Of a DNA stretch of 64,000 nucleotides, positions 1 to 10,990 are shown piece after piece. Both the position numbers and the translations under genes were made by a program. Within the stretch, counting starts at the first letter, position 1. Every line of letters begins with the position of its first letter. This stretch comes from Bedellia somnulentella. Lineage: Eukaryota > Arthropoda > Insecta > Lepidoptera > Bedelliidae. The DNA lies in contig OY755187.1 of assembly GCA_963576735.1 (NCBI GenBank), positions 2,108,001 to 2,172,000 of the forward strand, written 5' to 3'. The notes below the pieces were generated by a model. It did no database searches, was not told the origin of the DNA, and saw only the letters and a list, made by a program, of their open reading frames with translations.

Positions 1-319
1 ATTTGGTTCAAATGTGTCCAAATGTTCTAATGTCTTGAGTATATGTATGTATGTCCATATTATATTCAAATGCGTAGTAAGAAATCTTTCATTAACAAAC
101 TTGTGCGAATCTTACGCGAAATATTGCCCTCGTGTACTAGTACTTTCTCACAAATCAGAGCTGACTTCTGACTCGTTGATAACATTACAATTGGGTCGTA
201 GATAAAACCATCGTTAAATTCTATGAGATATCACTAAAATATTGTCATTCACTTCCTTTCACTAGTTCTGATATCTTGGCTCAATTGAGTCACTCAATCA
301 CTTTTAAGCCGCAATAAAA

Positions 320-493
320 TCTTAAGGGTAAGGCTTTTTAAGTGATTTTTGGGCGATGTGGTTGGAGACACATCACCTTTACTTACAATCCTTTCCGCAC
401 TCAACTTGCAAAGGTGCCTGAAGAAATTTAATTCCAATGCTTTAGCTAAACCTTTCTGGGATATAAGCCGTGAGTATAATAATATATGTATGT
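320..493 (+). repeat. SINE-A copy, decayed
   Basis: Matches the 3' two-thirds of SINE-A, the dominant repeat here: GGGCGATGTGGTTGGAGAC in the middle, then a CTCAACTT..GTGCCTGA block and a 3' end GCCGTGAGTATAAT followed by a short TATG tail. Several mismatches mark it as old. Confidence 0.75.
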
Positions 494-929
494 ACGATAT
501 CAATCGAATCTGAATACGAGTATTTGTCTATTAATTAATAATTTTCGAAGAATAGCTTTTACAAACCAACAATCAAAGTTACAAACTCTACTTCTTTATA
601 AAATAAGAAGAAGAAGAAGAAAAACATTTATTCGCTGCTACACACGTACAAAGGAAGACACAGCACAAAAATAAGTATATACAAACACACAGAAAAATAA
701 TAATAAAAAGACAGAGAAATAAGTAAAGATATATAAATAAAATAGTGATGACCATAGAGTGCCACAAAAGAATAGGCTTCGCAGGCTATGTCGTAACACG
801 TAACGGCAAATTTGCATTACCATAACGAACCTGTTGCAAAAGGTCATTGTCATACGACTGTGTAACCATATGTTTGTGTCAGCGAGAAGATAATAAAGAT
901 ATACTAACGTAGAGTATAGGATGGTATTA

Positions 930-1173
930 CATCCATACATACATATACTCACGGCTATAAATCCCTAGATGGGGTAGCCAGAGCTAAGGAATAAAAATTC
1001 CTTAGCCACTTTTGGAAAATTTAGTGGGAAGAAGATGATAAAATAAAGTTTGTTGGTGATGGGTCTCCAACCGCATCGCCCAAAAATCCCTTAAAGCCCT
1101 AATACCGTTAGTCGCCTCTTACGTACACCCACCGGAAGAAATGGGGTAGTGCTATTCTAAGCCGACACTACAC
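930..1173 (-). repeat. SINE-A, full length with 12-bp target duplication
   Basis: A complete copy of SINE-A (about 245 bp) on the minus strand. It is flanked by perfect repeats AGGATGGTATTA at 918-929 and 1174-1185, which fixes both ends: the 5' end begins GTGTAGTGTCGGCTTAG and the 3' end is CCGTGAGTATATGTATGTATG. Variable-length target duplications plus a simple-repeat tail show a target-primed retroposon rather than a DNA transposon. No tRNA-like head is obvious; GGTTGGAGACC in the middle is near the Pol III B box (GGTTCGANNCC), which is suggestive only. Confidence 0.9.
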
Positions 1174-1420
1174 AGGATGGTATTATTGAATTTAAACATA
1201 TTTTGACCGTCAAGCTTTATTTGTTAAAGGGTTGGCAGACGTGTAAGAGTATTTCTTGAGATCGAGAATTATAATCTGTGGAAATTTACTTTGTTCAGTT
1301 ATTAAACACGGAAATGTTGATTGTATAAATTAGTATGTAAATAGCATGTCTGTCTATATTAAAATAGTTTATCAAAATCAAAACTATCGTAAGTAAAATA
1401 TTATATTATCAACGGTTAAA

Positions 1421-1761
1421 TACATACATACATATACTCACTGCCAAAAATCCCAAAAAGGGCTCTGGCAAATTTAGAGCTGGAAACTCCTCAGACATAT
1501 TTAGAAGTTGATAAGGGCAAGATGGTAGAAATAAAGTATCTTAGCCGGTACTTACTTACTTACTTATACTCACGCCCATTATTCCCATTAGGGTAGGCAG
1601 AGACTATCGATCGCCACTTAGTACGATCTTGTCAAACCTCTCTTGCTTCCCTTACATTCATTATTCTTCTCATACATGCTCTTTTATTCTATATATATAT
1701 ATTATATTCGGGGGTCCGAAGTGAGAAGAATAAAAGAGCATGTAAGCCGGTACTACACGGC
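1421..1761 (-). repeat. SINE-A variant subfamily, split by a LINE piece
   Basis: A SINE-A variant (GAGCTGGAAACTCCTCAG and TTGATAAGGGCAAGATGG in place of the usual wording) on the minus strand. The 5' end (CCGGTACTACACGGC) is separated from the rest by an LINE insertion at 1552-1744. Confidence 0.75.
1552..1744 (-). mobile_element. RTE-type LINE 3' end with internal inversion, inserted in SINE-A
   Basis: The minus strand carries the LINE 3' end (tail TAAG repeats, CTACCCTAATGGGAATAATGG, back to GAATAAAAGAGCATG). After an AT stretch the same LINE appears in the opposite orientation (GGGGGTCCGAAGTGAGAAG to AGAGCATGT). The whole is flanked by AGCCGGTAC at 1543-1551 and 1745-1753, a 9-bp target duplication inside the SINE. 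This inverted-5'-part layout is the signature of twin priming. Confidence 0.8.
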
Positions 1762-1777
1762 AAATGGTAAAATGTTT

Positions 1778-1895
1778 TAAGATGGACCAACTAGGTTAAG
1801 GTGGCGAAAGCCAATGGATGAGGGCAGCACAGACCGATCGTTGTGGAGACTTTCAGAGGATACCTATGTCCAGCAGCTGTTGGCTAATAACGAAA
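1778..1895 (+). mobile_element. Second RTE-like LINE, 3' coding fragment
   Basis: Broken translation resembles the C-terminal end of another common RTE-type reverse transcriptase: GATGGACCAACTAGGTTAAG, then TGGATGAGGGCAGCACAGAC and CCTATGTCCAGCAGCTG, matching the family pattern RW.DD..K..G..W..AA.DR..W..L.E.Y.QQW. Frameshifted and short, so a fossil. Confidence 0.6.
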
Positions 1896-2173
1896 ATTTA
1901 AATGTAATTGGCGTAGCGTGTCAGATCAGACTATCAATACCCCATCTCTTGAAGAGGCGACTAAGGTTGCATTTCTTTAAACCCACCACTAACGACATTT
2001 TAGTTTAGTCTTCACCTCAAACTGAGTTCCAAATATGGCTAAGGAAAGGAATAATATATCGATAACGAAAGTCTATCTGTTAGGTGAAACTTAGAACTAT
2101 ATAGGAAAGAAAATTAAGTATTCACATTAGTAATTAATTACTAATGTGTAATTGTTAAGTAAAACCGTGAATT

Positions 2174-2392
2174 GGCGGCTTAGAATATCACTACCTCTTT
2201 CTACCCACGGGTGTCGTAAGAGGCGACTAAGGGTTTGCGGTTTTTTCAACTGGGTGTTGGGCGATGCGGTTTGAGACGTATCACCAAAAACATTTATTTA
2301 GCAATCTTTTCCCCACTTGACTTCCAAGAGTGGCTGAAGAATTTTCTGATTCAGAAGCTCTAGCTACCTCTTTTAGGGATTTATAGCCGCAC
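2174..2392 (+). repeat. SINE-A copy
   Basis: Near full length on the plus strand, from GCGGCTTAGAATATCACTAC through GGCGATGCGGTTTGAGAC to GGGATTTATAGCCG; the TATG tail is lost. Confidence 0.8.
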
Positions 2393-2651
2393 GTCGATGG
2401 CGCGAAATAAAGTCATGGTGTGAAAAGGCTGTAATACCCACTGAGACAGTTCGAGCTATTGCCACACCACAATAGAGCTGGAACCTAATATAAAAACTCC
2501 CGGATAAAAATTCTTTAAAAATACTTTTCCTCTACACTGGAAGTCACGCATGATCTGAGCAGGAAGGTACAAGGTCGAAGGTAACAATGAGGCCTATGCT
2601 ATCATGCTCAGAGCCAACTGCCCGGCTAGTACGAGCGGTGTTTAAACTAGT

Positions 2652-2871
2652 TATCGCGTGGGATAAAGCAGCCATCTCTTACGCACTTACTTAGTATCGT
2701 ATACTGCCATCTCATTCTAACCGTTATCGTGTCGATAAAATAGCGCTCGTGCTTGCTCTTCTGGAGGCCTAGCACGAGCGTTATTTTATCGTCACTCCGT
2801 CGGTTAGAATGAGATAAAAGTATACAATACTATAAAATAAAAAGAGGTAGCTGTTTTTATAACACGCGATA
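2652..2871. mobile_element. Palindromic foldback MITE
   Basis: The two halves are inverted copies: TATCGCGTGGGATAAAGCAG and CATCTCATTCTAACCG at the left pair with CGGTTAGAATGAGATAAAAG and ACACGCGATA at the right, with a central hairpin around GCTCGTGC/GCACGAGC. No coding content. A half copy lies at 16657-16765. Confidence 0.75.
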
Positions 2872-2974
2872 TCTAGCTAGTTAGTAAGTCTAGTAGTAAA
2901 AGGTAACTCGTGCCAGCCAACTGATCAGCTATACATCACGTGACCTGCATTACTGAAACATCTTTTACTTGCAT

Positions 2975-3080
2975 CCTTCCAAAGGTTGTCTGGAAGAGAT
3001 CGCTCTTAGTGATAAGACAGTCCTTTGTACTTCACTGTAATTTTTTTGTTAATATTATGTTTTTAAGATGTGCAATAAAG
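2975..3080 (+). mobile_element. Non-LTR retrotransposon 3' end
   Basis: AAAGGTTGTCTGGAAGAGAT, CGCTCTTAGTGATAAGAC and GTGCAATAAAGAG recur at 25896-26022. This looks like the 3' UTR and end of a LINE family known to me from moth genomes; the exact family is not certain. Confidence 0.6.
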
Positions 3081-3082
3081 AG

Positions 3083-3177
3083 AATCAACTTCCAAAAGTG
3101 GCTAAGGAATTTATCATTCCAAAGCTCTGGCTACCCCGTTAAGGATTTATAGCCGTGAGTATATGTATGTATGTATG
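3083..3177 (+). repeat. SINE-A 3' end
   Basis: 5'-truncated copy starting at ATCAACTTCCAAAAGTGGC and ending with GCCGTGAGTATATGTATGTATG. It abuts the LINE end before it. Confidence 0.8.
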
Positions 3178-3317
3178 CAGTAAAGAGTTTTCCATTCTAT
3201 TCGCGACAGAACCGGAGAGTTTAGGTTGTTTGGACATCTTTTGTGAAACCACATTGTGCCATTTTGTTTTACATACATCTTTCTATGCTAAGTACGAGTA
3301 ATTTTGCGTCTTTTGTA

Positions 3318-3362
3318 TTATAACCGTGATAGAACACCGGGTTCAATTCCCGTACTTTGTCA
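3318..3362 (+). repeat. SINE-B tRNA head fragment
   Basis: ACCGTGATAGAACACCGGG then GTTCAATTCCCG matches the tRNA-like A/B-box head of SINE-B, internally shortened. Confidence 0.5.
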
Positions 3363-3787
3363 TATACTTTCCCATCGATGCTCTCGTCTCTTAATGGCAA
3401 TAATGAAAAGTCACGCTAAAACCGAGCAGAGGTGCAAGGACGAATTAACAATGGTGGTCATAACCAACTAGTTCTCAGCTACGCGTCACGTGACCTGCAT
3501 TGCTAAACATTTACAGAACTGGAGTTTTAGGTTGTTTAGACATCTTTTGTGAAATCAAGTGCCATTTTGTTTTGTATATACATGTTTCTATGCTAAGTAA
3601 GAGTAAGTATTTTTGCGTCTTTTGTACTTTTTAAAAGGCTTTTACTAACAACGTTTCTAACTAAAACACACATTATCAGCTTTTGTCTACCTGCATTAAT
3701 ATCTTTGGAATTCCATTAGAGTCTAATTTCATTAAATGATGGCCCCTCCGAAGAGGTTGAACTTACCTTAAAAAGCCCCAATGAATA

Positions 3788-4250
3788 CCCGGATCGGGCC
3801 TACACCAATTTGACTTTTGAATGTTGCTACCCCTTTCTACCCACGGGTGTCGTAAGAGGCGACTAAAGGTATTGGGGCTTTTTATTGGATTTTTTGGCGA
3901 TGCGGTTGGAGACCCAGCACCAAAAACCTTTATTTTACCACCTTTTCCCCACTCAACTTCCAAAAGTGGCTGAGGAATTTATAATTTCTTGGCTCTGGCT
4001 ACCCCTTCTAGGGAATTATAGCCGTGAGTATATGTATGTATGTATGTAAAACTCATATGTGTGGTTAATTTATCGTGGTTGTTTACGGTGATGGAAAACA
4101 TCGTGAGCAAACCAACATGCCTCAGTTTTACAATTGGCGATAGGCTTGCCCCCTATCACGTGAGTACACTGTCCAAGCAAAACGTGGGTACCCTGATCAG
4201 CAGGTCACAATGTCACGTTATGTTCAGAAGTATTATTAGCGTGAACGTTT
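3788..4250 (+). repeat. SINE-B copy split by SINE-A
   Basis: SINE-B sequence CCGGATCGGGCCTACACC runs to 3818 and resumes after 4048 with ACTCATATGTGTGGTTAATT, GGAAAACATCGTGAG, and GGCGATAGGCTTGCCCCCTA, ending near AGCGTGAACG. The piece between is a SINE-A copy, so SINE-B was here first. The 63-residue-plus open frames across this stretch are chance. Confidence 0.75.
3819..4048 (+). repeat. SINE-A inserted in SINE-B
   Basis: Near full-length SINE-A of the CACGGGTGTCGTAAGAGGCG subfamily, ending GCCGTGAGTATATGTATGTATG. Its host sequence is a SINE-B copy. Confidence 0.85.
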
Positions 4251-4267
4251 TTCTGAAGAATTAAACG

Positions 4268-4387
4268 ATATGTATGAAATTATTGATAAATATAAAACAA
4301 TCTCAAGAGGCCAGAATCGTACTAAGTGGCGATAAATAGCCCCTGCCTACCCCAATAAAAACCAATAGCGTGAACGTATGTATGTAA
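4268..4387 (+). mobile_element. RTE-type LINE 3' fragment
   Basis: CCAGAATCGTACTAAGTGGC and CCTGCCTACCCCAATAAAAA followed by AGCGTGAACGTATGTATGT match the last about 110 bp of the LINE seen whole at 43669-44671, with many substitutions. Confidence 0.7.
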
Positions 4388-4669
4388 ATAGAACACAATT
4401 GTATCAACAAATGAACGATTGCTGTTAGTAAATCAAGTCGGTAAGTCGATCTATTGTTTGAAATCCACGAATTGTATCAAATCGCACAAAAAATATGAAG
4501 AAACGGTTGTTTGTTAGTCAAGACCGTGGGAACTATGTATGTATGATACGGGTTGGCAATCATTGCTACCTCATCAACATTATTTGATACTAGTGGTTTG
4601 CACTGGTTTTGCTTGGGTAGTTAGTTTTGATTAGAAAATAGAAATGGTTAAGTTCGATTTCAGACGACA

Positions 4670-4745
4670 GCCGTGGACGAGTGGATAGGTGGCTAGTTTC
4701 TCGGTGCGTAGATTGCGGGTTCGATCCCCGCTGAGAGCAAAATTT
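4670..4745 (+). repeat. tRNA-derived SINE head (another family)
   Basis: GTGGACGAGTGGATAGGTGG resembles a Pol III A box and GGGTTCGATCCCCGC is an excellent B box, as in a class II tRNA. No convincing anticodon arm or full cloverleaf, so a SINE head or tRNA relic, not a working tRNA gene. Confidence 0.5.
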
Positions 4746-5119
4746 ATGTGATGAGCATAAATGATATGCTCATCATAATACATTATAAAGTTTTGCTCAC
4801 GTGCAACATTATGAATAATTTGCCAATAAATGTATATATATCGAAATAATCCACGTTAATCATTTGGTAATGAAAAAACGTATTATTTTGTTTGAAATAC
4901 TACGTTTAATTTAATAATAGCGACCAGATTCTAAAAATCTATGACATTCAATAGGCAAAAACACACATACATATATAAATTGTAGCCTCCTTCATAATTA
5001 AATTTTTACTTAATACACTACCTGAGAAAATTTCAACTGCCTAGCTATTACTGTTTATGAGATAGAGCCTGGTTATAGTTAGACAGACATCGAAGTTTTA
5101 TAATAATAGGGTTCTTTTT

Positions 5120-5470
5120 GGTAATCCCTCGTATATACCAGAAGGGGTTAGCAGAGGTACTAATACTTGTGATCATTACATCACATTATCACCTGGTGTT
5201 CAGAGTTCAACCCACGTTTTGCTTGGACAGTGTACTCACGTGATAGGGGGCAGAACTATCGCCGTTTTGTAAGAATTCGCTGTCACGTGACTAAGTACAA
5301 CTTAGCCATGTGGGTTTCCTCACGATGTTTACCCTCACCGATAACGACCATGATAAATAAACCACACATATGACTTTAGAAACGACAAATTGGTCTAGGC
5401 CTGACCCGGGATTTGAACTCAAGCCTGTCCGTATTGACTGGCGGTCGTTCTAACCATTGGACTAACACTA
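5120..5470 (-). repeat. SINE-B copy
   Basis: Nearly complete tRNA-derived SINE on the minus strand. Its body (CACGTGATAGGGGGCAG, CTCACGATGTTTACCCTCAC on the plus strand) ends in a tRNA-like head with GGGATTTGAACTC (inverted B box). Confidence 0.8.
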
Positions 5471-5757
5471 TTACACACTAAAATAATATTGTGATATTTG
5501 TGTCGTCGTGTTACATCCATACAATTTTGTTAAAACCGGTTATTGTGACATACAAACAAACACTGCAATTTTAAATAGCTATATATACTCGTGGATTGGA
5601 AAAGTGTAACAGAAATATACCTACTTTTAATTATGCGATAATGAGAATTCATGATAAATGACGATTCGGCTTAAAACGTGAGATATTACTTAAGTGAATT
5701 AACTGATAATCTCTAAGATTCAACTATAGGTTATTTAATTTATTTAATCGCTGTTTA

Positions 5758-6008
5758 CATACATACATACAAACATATACTCACGGCTGTAAATCCCTAG
5801 AAGGGGTAGCCAGAGCTAAGGAATTAGAAATTCCTCAGCCACTTTTGGAAATGTGAGTGGGGAAAAGATGGTAAAAAAAAGGTTGTCGGTGATGGGTCTC
5901 CAACCGCATCGCCCAAAAATCCCTCAAAAGCCCCAATACCGTTAGTCGCCTCTTACGTACACCCATCGCTAGAAACGGGGTAGTGATATTCTAAGCCGAC
6001 ACTACACG
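5758..6008 (-). repeat. SINE-A, full length with target duplication
   Basis: Complete minus-strand copy flanked by GCTGTTTA at 5750-5757 and 6009-6016. Confidence 0.85.
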
Positions 6009-6037
6009 GCTGTTTAGTCTGAATATATTTGCGAATA

Positions 6038-6197
6038 AGTTAATGGGGCTTTTTAAAGTGTTTTTTGGCGATGCAGTTGGAGACCCATCACCGATGATAA
6101 TTTATTTCTACCATCTTGTCTTATCAACTTGCAAATATGACTGAGGAGTTTCGAGCTCTGAAGCTCTGGCTACTTCTTCTTGGGATGTATGGCCGTG
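6038..6197 (+). repeat. SINE-A, 5'-truncated
   Basis: Starts at GGGGCTTTTTAAAGTG and ends with GGCCGTGAG; variant with CTATCAACTT..ATGTGGCTGAGGAGTTT-type wording. Confidence 0.75.
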
Positions 6198-6216
6198 AGA
6201 AGAATAAAATTAAACA

Positions 6217-6459
6217 TGAAATATACATATACTCACAGCTATTAATCCCTAGATGGGGTAGCCAGAGCCAAGGAATCAGGAATTCCTCAGCTACTTTTGG
6301 AAAGTTAAGTGGTTAAAAGATGGTAAAATAAAGGTCGTTGGTGATGGGTCTCCAACCACATCGCCGAAAAACCCTTAAAAAGCCCTAATACCGTTAGTCG
6401 CCTCTTACGTACACCCGCCGGAAGAAATGGGGTAGTGCTATTCTAAGCCGACACTCCAC
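6217..6459 (-). repeat. SINE-A with 19-bp target duplication
   Basis: Complete minus copy flanked by perfect AGAAGAATAAAATTAAACA at 6198-6216 and 6460-6478, the longest duplication in the window. It landed at the tail of the preceding SINE-A. Confidence 0.9.
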
Positions 6460-6478
6460 AGAAGAATAAAATTAAACA

Positions 6479-6712
6479 ATATACATATACTCACGGTTAT
6501 AAATCTCACAAAGAGGAGGCAAGAACTTCGGAATAAAACATTCCTTAGCCCCGTTTGGAAGAAGGGTTGCTAAACAAGATAAAATAAGGCATGGTTGGTG
6601 ATGGTGCTCCAACCAAATCGCCTAGCTACTAAAATGCCCTAAAAAAATAAGTCACCTTTACGACTACCGCAGGAAGAAATGGTTTAGTGGTATTTAAAGT
6701 GCACACTAAACT
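6479..6712 (-). repeat. SINE-A copy, diverged
   Basis: Immediately follows the previous copy. ATACTCACGGTTATAAATC through to CACACTAAACTAG, with many changes: an older copy into whose edge the previous one inserted. Confidence 0.75.
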
Positions 6713-6732
6713 AGTAAAATTATTTAAATTTA

Positions 6733-6840
6733 CATACATATACTCATTTATAATCCCTAGATGGGGTAGCCAGAGCTGAGAAATTAGAAATTCCTCAGCC
6801 ACTTTTGGAAAGTTGAGTGGGGAAAAGATGGTGAGATAAA
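6733..6840 (-). repeat. SINE-A, 5'-truncated with 12-bp target duplication
   Basis: Only the 3' half of SINE-A, yet flanked by perfect TATTTAAATTTA at 6721-6732 and 6841-6852. A 5'-truncated copy with a true duplication demonstrates reverse transcription from the 3' end. Confidence 0.85.
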
Positions 6841-7194
6841 TATTTAAATTTAATTATAAAATTATTTAACTCTCTACCCGGTACTAAAATTATTTAATTT
6901 TGATGACATAAAAATAATTTGAGATTTTCAAAACTTGTACAACACATTTATTGCACGAAACTGACAGTTAATGATAATGGTCCTAGCTGGAGGCCAAATC
7001 CGATATTACTTAATGTACGTAGCATTATACCAATCATTATTTACCAACGAAACAAAATTAAATAAATTTATAATAACAACTCACTTTATAATGTGACCAA
7101 AGGTAACCTAATTTTAGTGTTAACGTGATTATAAAATATGGATAGAGGTTTGCCAGTATAGCACAAAGTAGTTATCAATAGTCTCAACTGAAAA

Positions 7195-7549
7195 ACTCAA
7201 ACGTTCACGCCGTAAATCCCCGAAGGGGTTGGCAGAGATTCTAATGCTTTTAAACATTTCGTGACATTGTCATCTAGTAATCAGAGTACCTACGTTTTGG
7301 TTAGGCAAGTGTACTCACGTGATAGCGGGCAGGCCTATCGCCATTTTGTACGAATACACTGTCACATAACTAGGTGCAACTTTGCCATGTGGGTTTTCTC
7401 ACGATGTTTTCGATTTTTCTCACCGTTAACAACGATAATAAATTAACCACACATATGAATTTAGAAAAGACAAATTGGTGTAGGATCGACCCGGGTTTTA
7501 AACCTTCATCATCTGCACGCTAAGCGGTGTTGTACCCACTGAGCTTGGA
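7195..7549 (-). repeat. SINE-B copy
   Basis: Complete body on the minus strand; tRNA-like head at 7490-7549 (ACCCGGGTTTTAAACC, CCCACTGAGCTTGG on the plus strand). Confidence 0.8.
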
Positions 7550-7582
7550 AACTAATTATGTGAGAATGTATGTAGTATTAAA

Positions 7583-7952
7583 AACATAACATAATAACAT
7601 AAACATAAACGTTCACGCTGAATATCCCCGAAGGGGTTGGCAGAGGTACTAATACTTTTGAACATCACGTGACTTTGTCACCTGGTGTTCAGAGTACCCA
7701 CGTTTTGCATGGACGTTGTACTCACGTGATAGGGGGCAGGCCTATCGCCGTTTTGTACGAATACACTGTCACATGACTAAGTACAACTCAGACATGTGGG
7801 TTTCCTCACGATGTTTTCCCTTACCGTTAACAACCATGATAAATTAATCACACATGTGTCTTTAGAAAAGACAAATTGGTGTAGGCCCGACCCGGGATTT
7901 GAACACTAGTCGCTTGCACGATAACCGGTGTTCTACCCATTGAGCTAACAGG
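7583..7952 (-). repeat. SINE-B, full length
   Basis: Tail of AACATAACAT repeats (TTATG on the minus strand) at 7583, body, and a tRNA-like head with CCGGGATTTGAACAC and ACCCATTGAGCTAACA, the inverted B and A boxes. Confidence 0.85.
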
Positions 7953-7999
7953 TCGTCGAGCAATTAAAAACTGTAAAAAAACAAGATAAATACCAACAT

Positions 8000-9300
8000 A
8001 AAAACCCGTCACAGTCAAGTCACGATGTAATAAAAGTTGAAATGCTCGAAGCAGTACATCTTACACGAAAACATGCTGCGAAGGTCATGACCTTGACTGG
8101 AGTCAGGGTTATGTCATCACCGTTCATCACTGTCATGTGGGTATGGGAAAATCAGAGTAAGAATGTAGATGTATTAATGATTTTTATCAAGGTAATGTAT
8201 TATTTATTGATGTCTGGTTGGTTTGAGAAAAGCCTTTTTTTTGGTTGTACTGCTACTTACATTTTCGTCATTTTTTTATACAGCTCTTAGTATAAATTAC
8301 AAACCAGCTTAAAGTAGGGACATGGAACAATATATGAGGTCACTTTGTAAATATGAAAAGGGGACATAACTTAGCATTTGCATTACTAACATAAACAAAT
8401 AGTTTTTTAAAATATTTCAGATATTTTTTTCTGCTCTATATTAATATTGCTGGCACACTAGTTTGAGAACATAAAAGTGATATCCGAAATCATAGTTTTA
8501 TTAAAATATGGGTGATTTTGTTTTATATTTTAACAACCTTATTAAGACTGTCGCCGTTAGAAGGCTTCTATGAGTAGGATTGCGATACGTCCAGAAACCT
8601 CCATTCCCCTATCCTACGAATCTTGTGGGATTATTCTTAAGTCTTTTCTAGCAAACAAATGTTTATTTAAAGTAGTACATAGTTACCCCATTTTTATATT
8701 CTAAACATAATCATTCAGGGAAATAGTTATAAATTAATTACTAATTACATTTTTCTTATCGGTCACAACTTTTTAATACAATGCTTAAGTAGTCGACTGC
8801 AATTAAAAGTGACAATTGCCAAAATGTCCAACGTAACAGTTTAGTAACTGGACATTCGAGACATTGACCCAGTTATGTTATGTAACGTAGCATGACATAG
8901 TTTACATTTCATCTTATTAGGTTGCATCAAAGCGCTACGTGTACATTGCCGTTTTAATATTATCACCTGTGAAAGTTTTATACATAGATGAAGCAATGGA
9001 CAGTGTGGAAACCAACAATATCAAGTGTAGTAGTATTTGGTAATGGTTCGTGATACAGTTGAATGAGTGCGATGGCGGGGAGCCAATCTCGTTTTTCTGG
9101 TATTGTTTTACAATAATTTGGATCAAATTAAACATGAAATTGAATATCCGCTTACTTTGTAATGCCGTTTTGGTGCATAATTTTATTCTTAATACGTGAA
9201 TAAGTAATATTATAAAACGTAGCGACTCTTAGCCGTGTTGTGTTCTCCGTTTTTTTAGGTACTTTTTGCAAATATCAGTTTACTAGGTGTGTTTTTTTAT
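8000..9300. other. Stretch with no assigned gene
   Basis: No SINE or LINE recognised. An 82-codon frame at 8042-8290 (+) and a 66-codon frame at 8935-9135 (-) lack family resemblance; the first overlaps an equally open frame on the other strand, so neither is called. Confidence 0.4.
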
Positions 9301-9359
9301 ATTTATGTTTTTTTTTCATAGATGTACAAATTTTGAATTAAATCGGTCGGTTTAAAGTG

Positions 9360-9720
9360 GGTCAAAATCGAATACGATCGATCGTAACGATACGAATCGT
9401 TACATATATACATACATACATACAGCGGGGCAAGCACGAGCTTTTTATAAGATCGATAAAGGGCGTGATACGGAGATTTTATCACTTGTCCTTGTATACC
9501 ATATCTCAAAACATTGACTGCGAGCACGAGGCGCAATGTTATCGAATGCCTCGACGTAAGTGACGTCATAGACCGAATGTTTTCATCGATTTATTGAATA
9601 ATATCGATATTTGCGAGCACGAGGCACTTTGTAATGCACCAAAGTTTTCGATTTCTGACATTTGGATGACGAAAACTTATAAAGTTTTATCGTGGTGCTT
9701 TGGGGGTGACGATAGATGAT
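9360..9720. promoter_or_regulatory. Possible promoter or CpG-richer control region
   Basis: Several ATCGAT cores (near 9380, 9446, 9585, 9602; TATCGATA is the insect DRE promoter element) surround two copies of GCGAGCACGAGGC at 9520-9532 and 9613-9625. A third, inverted copy lies in a similar context at 15296-15308. No transcript can be assigned from sequence alone. Confidence 0.35.
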
Positions 9721-10573
9721 TGTTGATAGTACTTTCTTTGATTTTGCTCAAAAGGTGCACTAGTTTTACTTATATATAGTGAAATATATTTAATAACATG
9801 TAGTGTAATATATTTAATAACATGTAGTGTAGTGAAAAAATGTTGTGAATAAAATACTAAATATAACACTAAGTTGTGCCGTCGAACTTGAGAAAAATGT
9901 GTTTCCTCTTCAATAATTGTGTGGATGGTGATAATTTACAACTATACATGAATGAACATACGACATAGCGACCTTGCGTTACGTACGACCCAATTGCGAT
10001 TTAATCCTTTAGGTCTGCCACTGCAAGTATAAAGATTAAGAAGAAGACCAAATAGAATCCAATAACAATATTTCTAATGATGATATCCGTTTGGATAGCT
10101 TTTAAGAAAAACTGTGGCATAACACGAGAACTATGGTTAAAGTGAAATAAGAGGTAAGTGTATTTACAAAGTATAAAACAAAATAAAGTGGCTAGTGATA
10201 GTCTCTGGCTTCTCCAATGGAAAAAAATGGCGATAGTATATTTTTGTATTGTATAATTACTCAATTCAATAAATGTAAAATGATTAATTATTATCTTTAT
10301 AGTCCCAGCCACCCTTTGCTATCATGAAACAGTGTTAACAAAATGTAAAGCCCAATTACAAAATACTCTAAACTCTAAGCTAAGAAATTTTCTTCTTAAC
10401 TAACTAATTGAACATAATAATATTATAACAAATGCAAGGATCTTACCATTTATCTTTAATTATGGATATACCGCAATATCACAGTTCATCTACATGATAA
10501 CCCCATAGTCACATTTAGGAAAAACTGAATCTCATCTTTCTTCATTTATTTATAAGTTCTACAATACAATACT

Positions 10574-10990
10574 GTTATGGTTATGAATCCTAGTTGGACA
10601 TAGCCAGAGCTTCAGAATTAACAATTCCTCAAACACTTTTGGAAATTAAATGGAAAAAAATATAAAAGAAAACTATCATTCCCAATGGGCCTCCAGCCAC
10701 ATAGCCCATTTATGGTAAGTATTAAGTTAACTCATTGTTTGAAGTACATGAAAGAATCAATTAAATACATTATATATGTATTAATATTAACTTGTATCTG
10801 TATTATAAATGTTTTTTTGAACTCTGCAAATACAAAAAATATTAGCCACATGGTAAAACTTGATTTTTGTACTTATGGTGGTTTATTGTGGCAAACAGTT
10901 ACCAACAACACACAAGTTGACTACATCGCCCATCTCTAGCCAACCACCACATAAAAAGCCCCATACCCTTACTCACTTTGTGCCTCATTC
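10574..10990 (-). repeat. Ancient SINE-A in two parts
   Basis: GCCAGAGCTTCAGAATTAAC, CACTTTTGGAAATTAAATGG and GGGCCTCCAGCCACATAGCC are followed after 10705 by unrelated DNA; CATCGCCCATC..AAAAAGCCCCATACCCTTA resumes at about 10925. Heavily mutated. Confidence 0.55.

Noticed and set aside
10001..10312. 103-codon minus frame ending in a hydrophobic segment (small membrane protein)
   Set aside because: The hydrophobic run is the translation of a T-rich tract ending TTGCAG, which is more like a splice acceptor. A short frame after it (9942-10020) was also seen but is too short to call.
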